This document shows, piece by piece, positions 1-7,927 of a DNA stretch of 39,151 nucleotides. This stretch comes from Elusimicrobia bacterium GWB2_63_16 (GTDB taxonomy: Bacteria > Elusimicrobiota > Elusimicrobia > Elusimicrobiales > UBA9959). The notes under the pieces were generated by a model. It was given only the letters and a program-made list of their open reading frames with translations. It made no database searches and had not been told where the DNA came from. Position 1 is the stretch's first letter, and each line of letters starts with the position of its first letter. Made by a program: the position numbers and the translations under genes. The stretch covers positions 43,393 to 82,543 of the forward strand of contig MGTZ01000055.1 of assembly GCA_001799715.1 (NCBI GenBank). The letters are read 5' to 3'.

Positions 1-1377
1 CCCGCCTGTAGAAAGCAGGCTTATGCCGGCGTCGGAGCCGTCGTAAAGCCGGCTGGAGGGAATAGTGTCAGGGCCCAGCGCGCGGCCTGCCAGGTAGAAG
101 TCCGTTAGACCGAAACATCTGCTCGCGCCGGTCTCAAGATCCTCCAGCCCGTCGGCCTCAAGAATTCTCAGCAGCTTATGCTCGGTGGTAGAGTTGTTAT
201 ATCGGAAATTGGTCCGGGACATGTTCAACCGCGCGTCGACGTGCCAGATGACCAGCCCGCCCCCGGGGAAAGCCGTATCGGAATCGTTGCCGGTGCGGCG
301 GCGGTTCTCCACCAGGAAGAATTCCCCGAAGGGGTCCTTGCCGCGGCCATGAGGCATTATCATAACGCAATCGCCGGACTCGGCGGCGGAGCGCAGACTA
401 AAATCCCCCGCCGCCGTCACAACGCGCGGCTCTATCCAGCCCAGCATCATCTTGCTGAAACAGTTGTGGTCGTAGCGGCTGGCGTCCATCATGTCCATGT
501 ATCCCAACCCGCCCTTCGGCCCGACTTCCGGTTTATAGTCGTAATAGTCCGGCAGGCCCAGAGCATGGCCGGTCTCGTGTATGAGGATATTGGTCCGGAA
601 CTCCGCCGCCGGGTCTTCCCATTTGTAAGCTACGCCCTGCCAGGCATAGGCGTTAAGGCGCTTGCCACCCACAGTAAAGCCTCTGTCCGAGAACTTCGGC
701 GCCACGGCCCACCAGAAGGTTGCCCACTCGCCAACGGGGCCTGTCCAGATCACGGCGAAGTAGTCCACCTGGCCGTCCCCGTCGCTGTCGTACTGGGAGA
801 AGTCGTGCTCAGCATAGCTCTGCAGCGCGCGCCGGATAAGCGCCTCGCGGCCTTTACCGGTCTGCGTCACGTCGGAGCGACGGCCGGCGTGGTACCAGCC
901 CAACACGTTGCCGTCCAGCTTCAGTTTGCCGTAGGAGGAGCGCCGGTAATAAGCGGTCAGGCTTTCGTAGGGGAACTGCCCGCCGCCGCCGAATATCCTT
1001 TCGCGCATGGCTGCGGGAGTGTCGCCGGACCGGGCGGGGTATTCGTCAAAATCTATCAGCAGCACCAGCATTTTAGGGCTCCCGGTGGAAGGCAGCCCCT
1101 TGTCGCGAAAATTCAGCAGATTGGGGCCACGTTCATTCCCGAAGCGGCCGATGAAGCCGGCCACGAGGTCCGGTGGAAATTCCATATTACCGATGCCCAG
1201 GTCCGGGTCGATGCCGGCAGAAGGGCCGCGCCCGGCATAGCCCTGCGGCGGGGGTTCCATGGCGGAGAGGCCCTGCGGGAGGCCCAACGCCAGCGTGAAG
1301 ATCGTCGCCATAAGCCCCCGCGCAGCGCGGGGGAGGTTTAAACCGCGCAGGAACAGTAGTATATTTATTGTTTTCAT
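1..1377 (-). CDS. Secreted M6-family metalloprotease (partial, C-terminus beyond window)
   Basis: The open frame runs off the left edge, leaving 459 residues without a stop. A hydrophobic N-terminus (about residues 21-39) is a likely Sec signal peptide. The zinc motif HETGHALGLPD at 267-277 has the HExxHxxGxxD form, with H267, H271 and D277 as expected ligands and E268 as the general base. A downstream GYMDMMD resembles the conserved Met segment. DSDGDGQVD near 198 looks like a calcium loop. These fit the immune-inhibitor-A (M6) peptidase family, so an exported endopeptidase is inferred. The start at 1377 was chosen because it gives the signal peptide; the Shine-Dalgarno is weak, which suits a distal gene of the operon read from 4493. 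The long plus-strand frame opposite it is a GC shadow. Confidence 0.88.
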   Translation of the reverse strand, partial: MKTINILLFLRGLNLPRAARGLMATIFTLALGLPQGLSAMEPPPQGYAGRGPSAGIDPDLGIGNMEFPPDLVAGFIGRFGNERGPNLLNFRDKGLPSTGSPKMLVLLIDFDEYPARSGDTPAAMRERIFGGGGQFPYESLTAYYRRSSYGKLKLDGNVLGWYHAGRRSDVTQTGKGREALIRRALQSYAEHDFSQYDSDGDGQVDYFAVIWTGPVGEWATFWWAVAPKFSDRGFTVGGKRLNAYAWQGVAYKWEDPAAEFRTNILIHETGHALGLPDYYDYKPEVGPKGGLGYMDMMDASRYDHNCFSKMMLGWIEPRVVTAAGDFSLRSAAESGDCVMIMPHGRGKDPFGEFFLVENRRRTGNDSDTAFPGGGLVIWHVDARLNMSRTNFRYNNSTTEHKLLRILEADGLEDLETGASRCFGLTDFYLAGRALGPDTIPSSRLYDGSDAGISLLSTGG

Positions 1378-1408
1378 AAGTCGAAGGATCCGCTGTCCGG
1401 CCGGCGAG

Positions 1409-1993
1409 TTATTCGGATACAGGATCGGTTCTGTTCCAGGCTTTGTCTTCGCTGAACCTGTAGCCGTGCGGGATTTCTCGGCGCAGACATGACAGCACTA
1501 TCCTATACGCATGCGCGTTGCAAAAGTCGATAGTAAGGACTTTCGTCTTTACCCTGGCCTTTAGTTCGGGAGCGACCAGTATGTTGCCCTGGCAAACCAG
1601 CGCGAGGCGTTTTCCCTCGCCGATATGCTTTTCAGGAATAGTCTCCATTTCCTCCGCCTGCTTCGTGTTCAAAAGAAGCACTATCCGATCGTGTCCGGCG
1701 TCGGAGATCGACGGCAAAGCCCTGAACTTAAAACCGCTCAAACGGAACAGAGGCTTGTCGGCCTGAAAGACCATGCACCGGCCCCGAAAGTCTTTGCAGT
1801 CTTTGTTCCCTGCCTTGCCCTCCACTGCCGGATACGCCAGAAGAGTTATCCGAGCATCCTGTTCCGCATCTTTATTGCCGCAAGCGCAAAACAGAACGGC
1901 CGCCGCCAGAGAGAGAAGCGACACGCGCCACAGCGCGACATATGGTTCAATAAACTTTCTCTTGCCGCCGGGGTTCGCTAAATATTTCTTCAT
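1409..1993 (-). CDS. Lipoprotein with a SecD P1-head-like domain
   Basis: 194 residues. A hydrophobic segment ends in a lipobox-like CAC, so lipid attachment in the envelope is expected. The C-terminal half follows the pattern of the SecDF P1-head fold: a strand RIVLLLNTKQAEEM, then GKRLALVCQGNILVAPELKA, then a short I.F strand and a helix starting with an Ala pair. No SecD membrane domain is present, so this would be a free-standing head domain of unknown role. The frame extends upstream to 2101, but ATG 1993 is preferred because GAAAGAAG lies about 9 nt before it and the signal sequence then sits near the N-terminus. It is 31 nt upstream of the M6 protease, probably in one transcript. The fold call is by pattern and moderate. 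Confidence 0.7.
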   Translation of the reverse strand: MKKYLANPGGKRKFIEPYVALWRVSLLSLAAAVLFCACGNKDAEQDARITLLAYPAVEGKAGNKDCKDFRGRCMVFQADKPLFRLSGFKFRALPSISDAGHDRIVLLLNTKQAEEMETIPEKHIGEGKRLALVCQGNILVAPELKARVKTKVLTIDFCNAHAYRIVLSCLRREIPHGYRFSEDKAWNRTDPVSE

Positions 1994-2114
1994 TTGGCAC
2001 ATCTTCTTTCGTTCCGCTATCCGCCCTGGGGCTTGTTTCGCCACAGCCTTTCCGATTTCCCGCTCGAACGCCGAAAGACAGGGCTCGGTAGTATCCGACA
2101 TCCCGGCCCCCCAC

Positions 2115-2684
2115 TTATTTACAAGTCATCTTTAACGGGAAGTTCCGGGAATTGGTTTGCGCGTTGGTCAGCAAGTTCCCGTCCACTTCCACCGTTACTA
2201 CCTGTTTAAAGGTATAGTTCTTCCCCATTAAACCCAGGGTAAGAACGAGGCCTTTTGAATCCCGTCCGACATACCTGGTTCCGCCGCCATACGCGAGCCC
2301 TATCTGACTGCGGTCCATTTCCTCCCCTGAATACCCGCCCTGATCGTAATAATTAACCAGCACCACGCGGACCCTGTTGCGGTTGGTGAAAGCCTTATTA
2401 GAGACACTAACCGTAACCGGTCTGGCCTCGTAGCCGGTGCTGCCATGCTCAATGGAATAATCTATCGATATCACAGTTCCGTCGGTGGCGTAAAGCACGG
2501 CATGCTTTGCATTGTCCGGGGTTACGGGTCCGACCGGCGCCGGGGATAGCTTCAGTTCGGGAACCTCTGCCGACTTGATGGCCTGGAGATTAACATCTTT
2601 CAATTCCAGTGGTTTATCTCCGGACCCGGCCCAGAGAGTATTTCCCGCCAGCAGCAAGGCCGCCAGTGCTATTGTTTTCTTCAT
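2115..2684 (-). CDS. Exported protein of unknown function
   Basis: 189 residues. MKKTIALAALLLAGNTLWA is a textbook Sec signal peptide with AxA-type cleavage. The mature part is beta-rich with Tyr/Gly-rich stretches and a single Cys near the C-terminus; I do not recognise a family. The start is fixed by GGGAGG eight bases before ATG 2684, and the extra N-terminal extension open to 2810 is rejected. It lies between the ADP-ribosyltransferase-like gene and the SecD-head lipoprotein gene, with gaps of about 120-130 nt and no hairpin of the terminator type seen elsewhere, so co-transcription is plausible. Confidence 0.75.
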   Translation of the reverse strand: MKKTIALAALLLAGNTLWAGSGDKPLELKDVNLQAIKSAEVPELKLSPAPVGPVTPDNAKHAVLYATDGTVISIDYSIEHGSTGYEARPVTVSVSNKAFTNRNRVRVVLVNYYDQGGYSGEEMDRSQIGLAYGGGTRYVGRDSKGLVLTLGLMGKNYTFKQVVTVEVDGNLLTNAQTNSRNFPLKMTCK

Positions 2685-2815
2685 TATTGTTCCTCCCATC
2701 CTTCGCGACTGCGCCCGCCGCGCAGAGGCTGTTATTTGAGCGCCCGGACATCGACCGAACCGCTTGTCTGCGCCTAGAGGCCGCTTCCGCCAACGTTCGC
2801 CCTGGCTCAAGACCC

Positions 2816-3520
2816 TTAATAGTTTCTGATGCCGATAAAGTAATAGTCGGAGCCGTCATTCCTGGATTCCACGAATTCGACCATGAAATTATGTCCCCTA
2901 TCTATCAACACCTCATTCTCGATGGAATTAAGCGACAAATGCTTGATCGCATGCCCTACGGGATCGATGAACTTAAGCACGATTCTTACTTTTGCGGGGT
3001 CGTTCGTCCTTGAAAATCTTATCGCTACCGCCTCGGTCGTATCCGAGGATAAAAAAGTTCTTTCCCGGATCAGGTTCCCGACTTTCAGGTAGGGTTCCGC
3101 AAACGCCTTGTCCAGGGCCATCCCCCGGTAAGCGGGGCCGTTGAATTTATACATCTTGCGGAGGCCTTTTGAGATCAGGCAGATATCCCGCTTATAGTTG
3201 TCATCCAGCGAGTCTTCTTTTTGCGATCTCAAGGCCGGATTGTAAATCCTGTAATTAAAGCTGGAGTAATCCTGTATCGCCCTCAGCTCGTCGCTGCAGA
3301 TCTGATTCTGGCGCACGAAGTCGATATCCGCGTTTAAATCGCTTGTGTCGATTTTTCTTTTTAAAAGCTCAAGGATGTTTTTATTTTCGGCTTTCAACTC
3401 CGGCCCGCTGAAGTATTCACATGATAGCGGAGGAGTATCGCTGAAAACACTGGCACAATCCAGACAGTACGCGTTTCCAGCTATTCCCAGCAAGACTATT
3501 GCGATATATAACTTTTTCAT
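2816..3520 (-). CDS. Secreted ADP-ribosyltransferase-like protein (R-S-E class)
   Basis: 234 residues with a signal peptide (1-19). The remaining sequence matches the bacterial ADP-ribosyltransferase exoenzyme plan in order. A helix IQDYSS..YRIYNPALR near 82-98 resembles the family's Y..iN..LR helix. YRG at 131-133 gives R132. FLSSD at 156-160 is the STS-like strand. ENEVL at 201-205 gives the ExE pair E201/E203 before a typical end strand. E-x-E, rather than Q-x-E, is usual in arginine-modifying members; the substrate here is unknown. NAD-dependent modification of an external or host protein is inference. AGAGGTAAAT precedes the ATG. The gene is visibly more AT-rich than its neighbours, hinting at acquisition. 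No immunity protein is evident. Confidence 0.75.
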   Translation of the reverse strand: MKKLYIAIVLLGIAGNAYCLDCASVFSDTPPLSCEYFSGPELKAENKNILELLKRKIDTSDLNADIDFVRQNQICSDELRAIQDYSSFNYRIYNPALRSQKEDSLDDNYKRDICLISKGLRKMYKFNGPAYRGMALDKAFAEPYLKVGNLIRERTFLSSDTTEAVAIRFSRTNDPAKVRIVLKFIDPVGHAIKHLSLNSIENEVLIDRGHNFMVEFVESRNDGSDYYFIGIRNY

Positions 3521-3596
3521 ATTTACCTCTATCCTTTTGGGTTCACGCTTGTGCTGATCCGGCCCTTCGGTAACAGTACTGGAAGGGCGAAGGCTC

Positions 3597-4493
3597 CTAT
3601 TCGGCCGCGACTATGAAGCCGTTCCTTTCCACGAGCCGGAGAGGCTGGTTCCGGGCGGAAATAACCTCGTTGAGCCGCGCGTCTGACAGGAGACCGTCGA
3701 GTTCTTCGCGCGGCATATTGAACATCGAGCCGGCGAGGGTCACGCTGCCGGAAGCGCCGGCGGCGGAGCGGACGCTCAGCACATAGCGGCAGGACTTGGG
3801 CGAACTGAAGAGGCTGAATATGGACAGCTTGCCCGCCGAGATGTCCGCCCGCCAGGCTCTCCCGGAGGCGGTAAGGCTGACCGCTAATGCCTTCTCGGGG
3901 CGGGAGCCCACCGAGCCGGAACCATCCTCGAAGCGGCAGGCGAGGCTGGCGGCGACGGCGGCCAGGTCGAAATTGACGGGCTCGATCTTCAGCGAGACTT
4001 TCCCCACGGCGAATTCCGTGCCGAGGCGCAGGGCCTTGGCCGGCATTCCGATGGAAGTCACCTTAGCCTGTAGCGCGCGGGCGGCTTTAAGGGCCGGGCC
4101 GATATTGCGGCCGACAGGGCCTTTGGGCAGCAGTTCCTGTATGGAAATACTTATTCCCTCGAGATAACCCAGGAGCTCCGAGGGGATCTGGTCCGCGGGA
4201 AGGCCGGCGAGGAAGTTCAGCTGTTTTGCAAGGTCCCCTAATTCCTTGACGTTAAGGAATTCGCCCTTAAACTCTTTCTCGTTATAGCCGCTGATCCTGA
4301 TCACCGCTTCCCGGATCTCTACGCCGCTCTTTTGAGCGCCGGCTATCTTCTCTGAAACCTCCGGCATCGGTATTGCGGCAGCCTCCCCCGTCCGCAGATC
4401 GGCAGCCTTGAATGTCTGCAGGCTCGAGAAATCGGCAGCATAAGTCTGCCCCGCTATCATTATCAGAACCGCCGCTATTGTTCGCCTGTTCAT
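3597..4493 (-). CDS. Exported protein of unknown function, first gene of the left operon
   Basis: 298 residues with signal peptide MNRRTIAAVLIMIAGQTYA. The mature part has an Ala/Leu/Lys-rich helical stretch (about 90-155) and a C-terminal beta-rich half containing two Cys that could pair. No family is recognised. GGAG lies about 9 nt before the ATG. It is the first minus-strand gene facing the divergent regulator at 4674; the 180-nt region between them holds two inverted repeats. A weak hairpin (GCCCTTC/GAAGGGC, 3562-3588) follows its stop but lacks a T-tract, so transcription may continue into the ADP-ribosyltransferase-like gene. Confidence 0.75.
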   Translation of the reverse strand: MNRRTIAAVLIMIAGQTYAADFSSLQTFKAADLRTGEAAAIPMPEVSEKIAGAQKSGVEIREAVIRISGYNEKEFKGEFLNVKELGDLAKQLNFLAGLPADQIPSELLGYLEGISISIQELLPKGPVGRNIGPALKAARALQAKVTSIGMPAKALRLGTEFAVGKVSLKIEPVNFDLAAVAASLACRFEDGSGSVGSRPEKALAVSLTASGRAWRADISAGKLSIFSLFSSPKSCRYVLSVRSAAGASGSVTLAGSMFNMPREELDGLLSDARLNEVISARNQPLRLVERNGFIVAAE

Positions 4494-4520
4494 GTTTTGA
4501 TCTCCTTTATTCGTCTCTTA

Positions 4521-4552
4521 GTCGCACTTTCCGGCCGAACGCCTAGTGCGAC
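4521..4552. promoter_or_regulatory. Inverted repeat in the divergent intergenic region
   Basis: GTCGCACT and AGTGCGAC form a perfect 8-bp inverted repeat with a 16-nt spacer, 28 nt upstream of the start at 4493. Position and spacing suit an operator for the minus-strand operon; it could also form a leader hairpin. No direct proof. Confidence 0.45.
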
Positions 4553-4654
4553 AACTATAGTCTAGCCTGTACTCCGGGGCTCGCCCTAGAGGCTTAAAGC
4601 CCACAGCACGCTTGTATTTTGACCCAGGAGGCGCGGTTTAACGGATCGCCCGCA

Positions 4655-4673
4655 GTTAAGCCTATGGCTTAAC
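4655..4673. promoter_or_regulatory. Perfect palindrome, likely operator of the 4674 regulator
   Basis: GTTAAGCC-TAT-GGCTTAAC is a perfect 8-bp inverted repeat that ends one base before the first possible ATG (4674). A TATACT hexamer follows at 4680-4685. A second short palindrome with the same half-site (GGCTTAAAGCC) is at 4591-4601. An autoregulatory operator covering the regulator's promoter is the simplest reading. Confidence 0.55.
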
Positions 4674-5558
4674 ATGTTGTATACTTTCCTTATGACAAGA
4701 ACGAAATCTTTCGGCAGTATGCTCGCTTGCATAAGAAAAGAGCGTGGCTACGCCAGCGCGCATCAATTCTTCAAGAGCGTAGGCGGCAGCAAAACACTGG
4801 GACTTTCCTTCATGAGCTATTGGGACGTGGAGCGCGGCAAAAAACTGCCCAAAAGCTGGCGCATCAAAGCGCTGCTGGCGGCGCTCGGGATAGAGCCGCA
4901 TTCGCCCGGCGCCAAAGAACTTATCCTGGCTTATTTCAGGACGCTTTCAGGTTCCGACGAACTGGCCCAGATGCTGGCCGCCCCGGACGCTCCCGGCGCG
5001 GACCTGCCCAGCCGAGAACTTGAGGAAGCCGCGGCGCACCAGGCGCAAGCCAAGTGCACCGTAAATCTCACGCTGCGGCAATGGGAGCTGCTCGCGAAGG
5101 ACCTGGTTACGGACATCACTAACGATGTGTTGGTAGGCACCACTGGCTGGGTTACGGTACAGGAACTGGTTGAGGCGACCGGGTTCAAGCCTGAAGCGGT
5201 AAAAAAAGCCTATAAAACTCTGGCTTTGAGCGGACTGGCGGATCTTTCCGGTGATAAAGCGCGCAGCAGGCTTACAGGTAAAGTGGTCAACGCTCCGCCG
5301 CGGATACCGGAGACCATAAAACTCAGAATTGCGCTGCAGGAGCACATGGAAACCTGGCTTGCCGGGGCCGAAATAGTGGACAGGAGCTGCATGAGCCTAC
5401 GTATGACGAAGGGAGCCATGGATAAATATCGCCGGCACCTGGAAACGGCCGTGAACCTGGCCAACGTCTACTGCGATCCTGAAGCGAACAGGAAGGAATC
5501 GGCTATTTACGCCATAAAAACCCGTATCTACCGCGTCACCCCGCGCAACGCAAAGTGA
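4674..5558 (+). CDS. TIGR02147/DUF4423-like transcriptional regulator
   Basis: 294 residues from ATG 4674; ATG 4692 (MTRTKSFG) is a good alternative, especially if TATACT at 4680-4685 is the -10. The N-terminus (about 10-75) looks like a helix-turn-helix of XRE type (SFGSMLACIRKERGY...FMSYWDVERGKKLP). A winged-helix-like part WVTVQELVEATGF lies near 160. The C-terminal segment, with MTKGAMDKYRRHLE and ending in TRIYRVTP, resembles the tail of the TIGR02147 family, known mostly from Fibrobacter-like genomes. DNA binding is inferred. It is divergent from the exported-protein operon beginning at 4493 and sits beside a palindrome, so it probably controls itself and that operon. Confidence 0.7.
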   Translation: MLYTFLMTRTKSFGSMLACIRKERGYASAHQFFKSVGGSKTLGLSFMSYWDVERGKKLPKSWRIKALLAALGIEPHSPGAKELILAYFRTLSGSDELAQMLAAPDAPGADLPSRELEEAAAHQAQAKCTVNLTLRQWELLAKDLVTDITNDVLVGTTGWVTVQELVEATGFKPEAVKKAYKTLALSGLADLSGDKARSRLTGKVVNAPPRIPETIKLRIALQEHMETWLAGAEIVDRSCMSLRMTKGAMDKYRRHLETAVNLANVYCDPEANRKESAIYAIKTRIYRVTPRNAK

Positions 5559-5574
5559 CCCTGGGCGGCCACCA

Positions 5575-5607
5575 GTAAAAAACAAAACCGCCGGGCCTTC
5601 CCGGCGG
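5575..5607 (-). terminator. Conserved CGG hairpin terminator (convergent junction)
   Basis: CCGCCGGG/CCCGGCGG with a 4-nt loop (5588-5607), then TTTTGTTTTTT on the minus strand. It ends the transcript of the C11 protease. There is no TAGAAT box; the next gene leftward is convergent. Confidence 0.85.
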
Positions 5608-5660
5608 TCGCGCATTCCACAGATAGCCGGCGGCGGCGCGGCCGGCCCGCTAAAATAAGA

Positions 5661-6941
5661 TCAGGGCCGGGCCAGCCAAGCGGCAAAATCCAGCCAGCCG
5701 GAGTCGTCGGCCCACTGCAGCTCGCTATATCCGGCCGCGGGGGCTATTGCGGGCAAATACACCGTCAGGCCGTTGGTGTCGTCGAAGTCGGTGGGCATCC
5801 ACCAGCTGCTTCCGTCGCTATTGTTGAAGCTGCTGTATATCAGCACTTTCCTCTTTAACTGCTCCATCACCGCCAGCGCGGGGGTCCTGACCTCCGGGGC
5901 AGAGACTCCTTCCGCGGCCAGGCGGGCCAGGTCATAAAAATCCTTATTCTCCTGACGGGAGTACGCCTGGGCGGCAGCGCGCGCTTTCAGGAAGGGAGTC
6001 TTATCGCCTGAACGCAGCGCGGCGGCCGTGAACTTTTTAGTGGCGGCGGCCAGCCCGGTCAGTTCCGACGCCTTAATAAGGCTGTACGTCGCGCCCCGGC
6101 TGGGGCTAACGTATTGGGCTATGAAGGAGTCTACCAGGATCTTCCCCAGCTGCTCGGGGGACATAGAGGGGCCCGCGGCCAGCGGAGAGAGGAGGGCGGC
6201 GTAATCGAAACCGTCCATGGGTTCGGTCTCCACGGAACCGGCTATAAAGGCAGCGGAGCCGCGCAGCTCGTAAGCCACTTCCACCATCTGCATCAGGCAG
6301 GCGTCCGATGCGTACAGGTCAACGCCGCCGATCTCGCGCAGGGCGCTTCCAAGCTGGGGGGTGTTCACGTGGTTCCCGGTCTCTTCGTCGTAGGAGATCC
6401 CCCGGCTTTTCTTCCTTTCCCAGCCGGAGCCGTGATTCCAGACGATGAACATGTATCTTTTCGCGGGATAATTGGCTTTGGCCCATTGCCCGAAAGCGGC
6501 GATGTTGCGGTAATCGCCCATGTCCGTTTTACCCAGGTCCGCGAGGACGGGAGAACCGATCTTCGCCGCGTCGGCGTCCCTGGCGATGCGGTAGCGGCGG
6601 GTGCTTTTCCAGTCGCCGTTAGAAGCGTCGTAGCCGTCAATGCGGCCCGCCTCCACCAGGATGTTAACTTTATCCGTGGAGCCCACCGCCTCCATCTCGT
6701 TAATATCCTTAATCGCGGACGATTCAAGGTTGTTCTTGGCGTTCATGTAGACCATTATGGTCCACTCCGCGGGAGCCCTCCGCTCCGGCGCGGACGCCTC
6801 CGGTATATCGGAGGAAAAAACCGCAGCGCCGGTTATCGGTCCGGCCGTTCCGTCGAACTCTATCATGGTCGCCCGCGCCGTGCAGGGCAGGGCACACACG
6901 GCGGCTAACAGAACTATCTTGATTGTTTTCATGGTTTTCAT
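5661..6941 (-). CDS. Exported clostripain-like cysteine peptidase (C11)
   Basis: 426 residues from ATG 6941. The C11 signature is complete: a first strand EWTIMVYMNAKNNLE, then the catalytic His in WNHGSGW (about H170) and the catalytic Cys in DACLMQ (about C215), the latter after YASD. Clostripain relatives cleave after basic residues; specificity here is not shown. A hydrophobic signal peptide ends near CTARA. The start is uncertain: ATG 6962, 6941 and 6932 all leave a usable signal sequence, and none has a strong Shine-Dalgarno. It is transcribed singly and ends in a conserved hairpin. It is one of three exported proteases of unrelated families in the first 10.5 kb. Confidence 0.87.
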   Translation of the reverse strand: MKTMKTIKIVLLAAVCALPCTARATMIEFDGTAGPITGAAVFSSDIPEASAPERRAPAEWTIMVYMNAKNNLESSAIKDINEMEAVGSTDKVNILVEAGRIDGYDASNGDWKSTRRYRIARDADAAKIGSPVLADLGKTDMGDYRNIAAFGQWAKANYPAKRYMFIVWNHGSGWERKKSRGISYDEETGNHVNTPQLGSALREIGGVDLYASDACLMQMVEVAYELRGSAAFIAGSVETEPMDGFDYAALLSPLAAGPSMSPEQLGKILVDSFIAQYVSPSRGATYSLIKASELTGLAAATKKFTAAALRSGDKTPFLKARAAAQAYSRQENKDFYDLARLAAEGVSAPEVRTPALAVMEQLKRKVLIYSSFNNSDGSSWWMPTDFDDTNGLTVYLPAIAPAAGYSELQWADDSGWLDFAAWLARP

Positions 6942-7085
6942 CTGATACGCGGCTGCGCGCATTCTTCGTGTCGGGATCGATACTTCTGATAGTCTACTTT
7001 TTTCCAAGGTCGCGCACCAAGCCCCATAACGCTTACTGCGGTTTCGCTGGACTTCCGCAAATAGTAATATAGTCGGACGTCCCCT

Positions 7086-7844
7086 ATGGCGTACATACCT
7101 TCCGAACTTAATTCTTCCTGGTCGGCCTTCGGCTGGCGGCGCTCGCTGATCCTGAAACTGCTGCTTACGGCTTTTTGGACGGCGCTGGTGCTGGCCGCCG
7201 GCCTGTACGGCGTTAAGCGGGTGCTCGAGCGGGAACCGGCCGCGCCCGCGGCTCCCGTTGCCGCGGAACCGGCGCCCGAGCCGGGAACAGAATCCCTGCC
7301 CCCGCCGGAGCGGCTGCCGGCCGGTGCCGGCTACGGGCCCGGCCCCAAGGCGGGTTCGCTCGCCCTGATAAAGAAAGGGAAACTGCCGGAAGACCCGGAG
7401 CCCGACGCTGTTTCAAGACAGGCCTCCAGGCCGAGGCTGCGCCCGGCGTCCTTCGGGGGGTCCGGGGGAAATTTCGCCGGCCCGGGCCTCAGCGAGGAGA
7501 CGGAGGAACCTGCTCCCGCCCGCAGACGCAACACCCCTGAGGGCGTAATCCTCAACCAGGCGGCCCTGGCAAAAAAAATAAAGGTAAAAGGCGCGAGGCC
7601 GGTACCGGTGGCGACGGCGAAGCGCTACTCGGGCATAGACCCGGAGTCGGAAGCCCTGCGCTTCTTCAGGCAGCGGCAGGCCGAGGCCCAGGCCGAATCG
7701 TACAAGCAGCTGCGCCGCGAGCAGCTGACGCTTTCCGGGTTGATACTGCTGTCTATCCTCGCGCTGATGGTGGCGGGCTCGCGCGTGATACACGCTCTGA
7801 GGCTGATCGAAAAAGCCGACGGCCCCCACTGGACGTTCAAATAG
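7086..7844 (+). CDS. Two-segment membrane protein with a Pro-rich linker
   Basis: 252 residues. A membrane helix at about 22-43 is followed by a long low-complexity Ala/Pro/Glu-rich region (about 50-150), a short basic part, and a second membrane helix at about 213-233 close to the C-terminus. The middle would therefore lie on one side of the membrane. No domain is recognised. AT-rich DNA with TAATAT and TATAGT lies 13-25 nt before the ATG and could be the -10, giving a very short leader. It is convergent with the gene at 7928-9190. Confidence 0.65.
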   Translation: MAYIPSELNSSWSAFGWRRSLILKLLLTAFWTALVLAAGLYGVKRVLEREPAAPAAPVAAEPAPEPGTESLPPPERLPAGAGYGPGPKAGSLALIKKGKLPEDPEPDAVSRQASRPRLRPASFGGSGGNFAGPGLSEETEEPAPARRRNTPEGVILNQAALAKKIKVKGARPVPVATAKRYSGIDPESEALRFFRQRQAEAQAESYKQLRREQLTLSGLILLSILALMVAGSRVIHALRLIEKADGPHWTFK

Positions 7845-7867
7845 CCCTTTATCGTCCCCCGCCCCTC

Positions 7868-7897
7868 CGAAACAAAACCGCCGGGCGCTCCCGGCGG
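7868..7897 (-). terminator. Conserved CGG hairpin terminator (convergent junction)
   Basis: CCGCCGGG-CGCT-CCCGGCGG at 7878-7897, then TTTTGTTT on the minus strand, 30 nt after the stop of the 7928-9190 gene. No TAGAAT follows. Confidence 0.85.
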
Positions 7898-7927
7898 CTT
7901 CATTCAATCCTACGCCTTGCGGCCGGG

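Noticed and set aside
178..1341. Long plus-strand open frame of 387 codons
   Set aside because: It lies wholly opposite the M6 metalloprotease, which has intact motifs; composition and lack of any family pattern mark it as a GC-driven shadow.
2002..2101. N-terminal extension of the SecD-head lipoprotein
   Set aside because: It would bury the signal sequence about 60 residues in; ATG 1993 has a Shine-Dalgarno and gives a normal lipoprotein.
3562..3588. GCCCTTC/GAAGGGC hairpin as a terminator after the 3597 gene
   Set aside because: A 7-bp stem with a 13-nt loop and no T-tract is too weak to call.
6114..6908. Plus-strand frame of 264 codons opposite the C11 protease
   Set aside because: Shadow of a gene with complete catalytic motifs.
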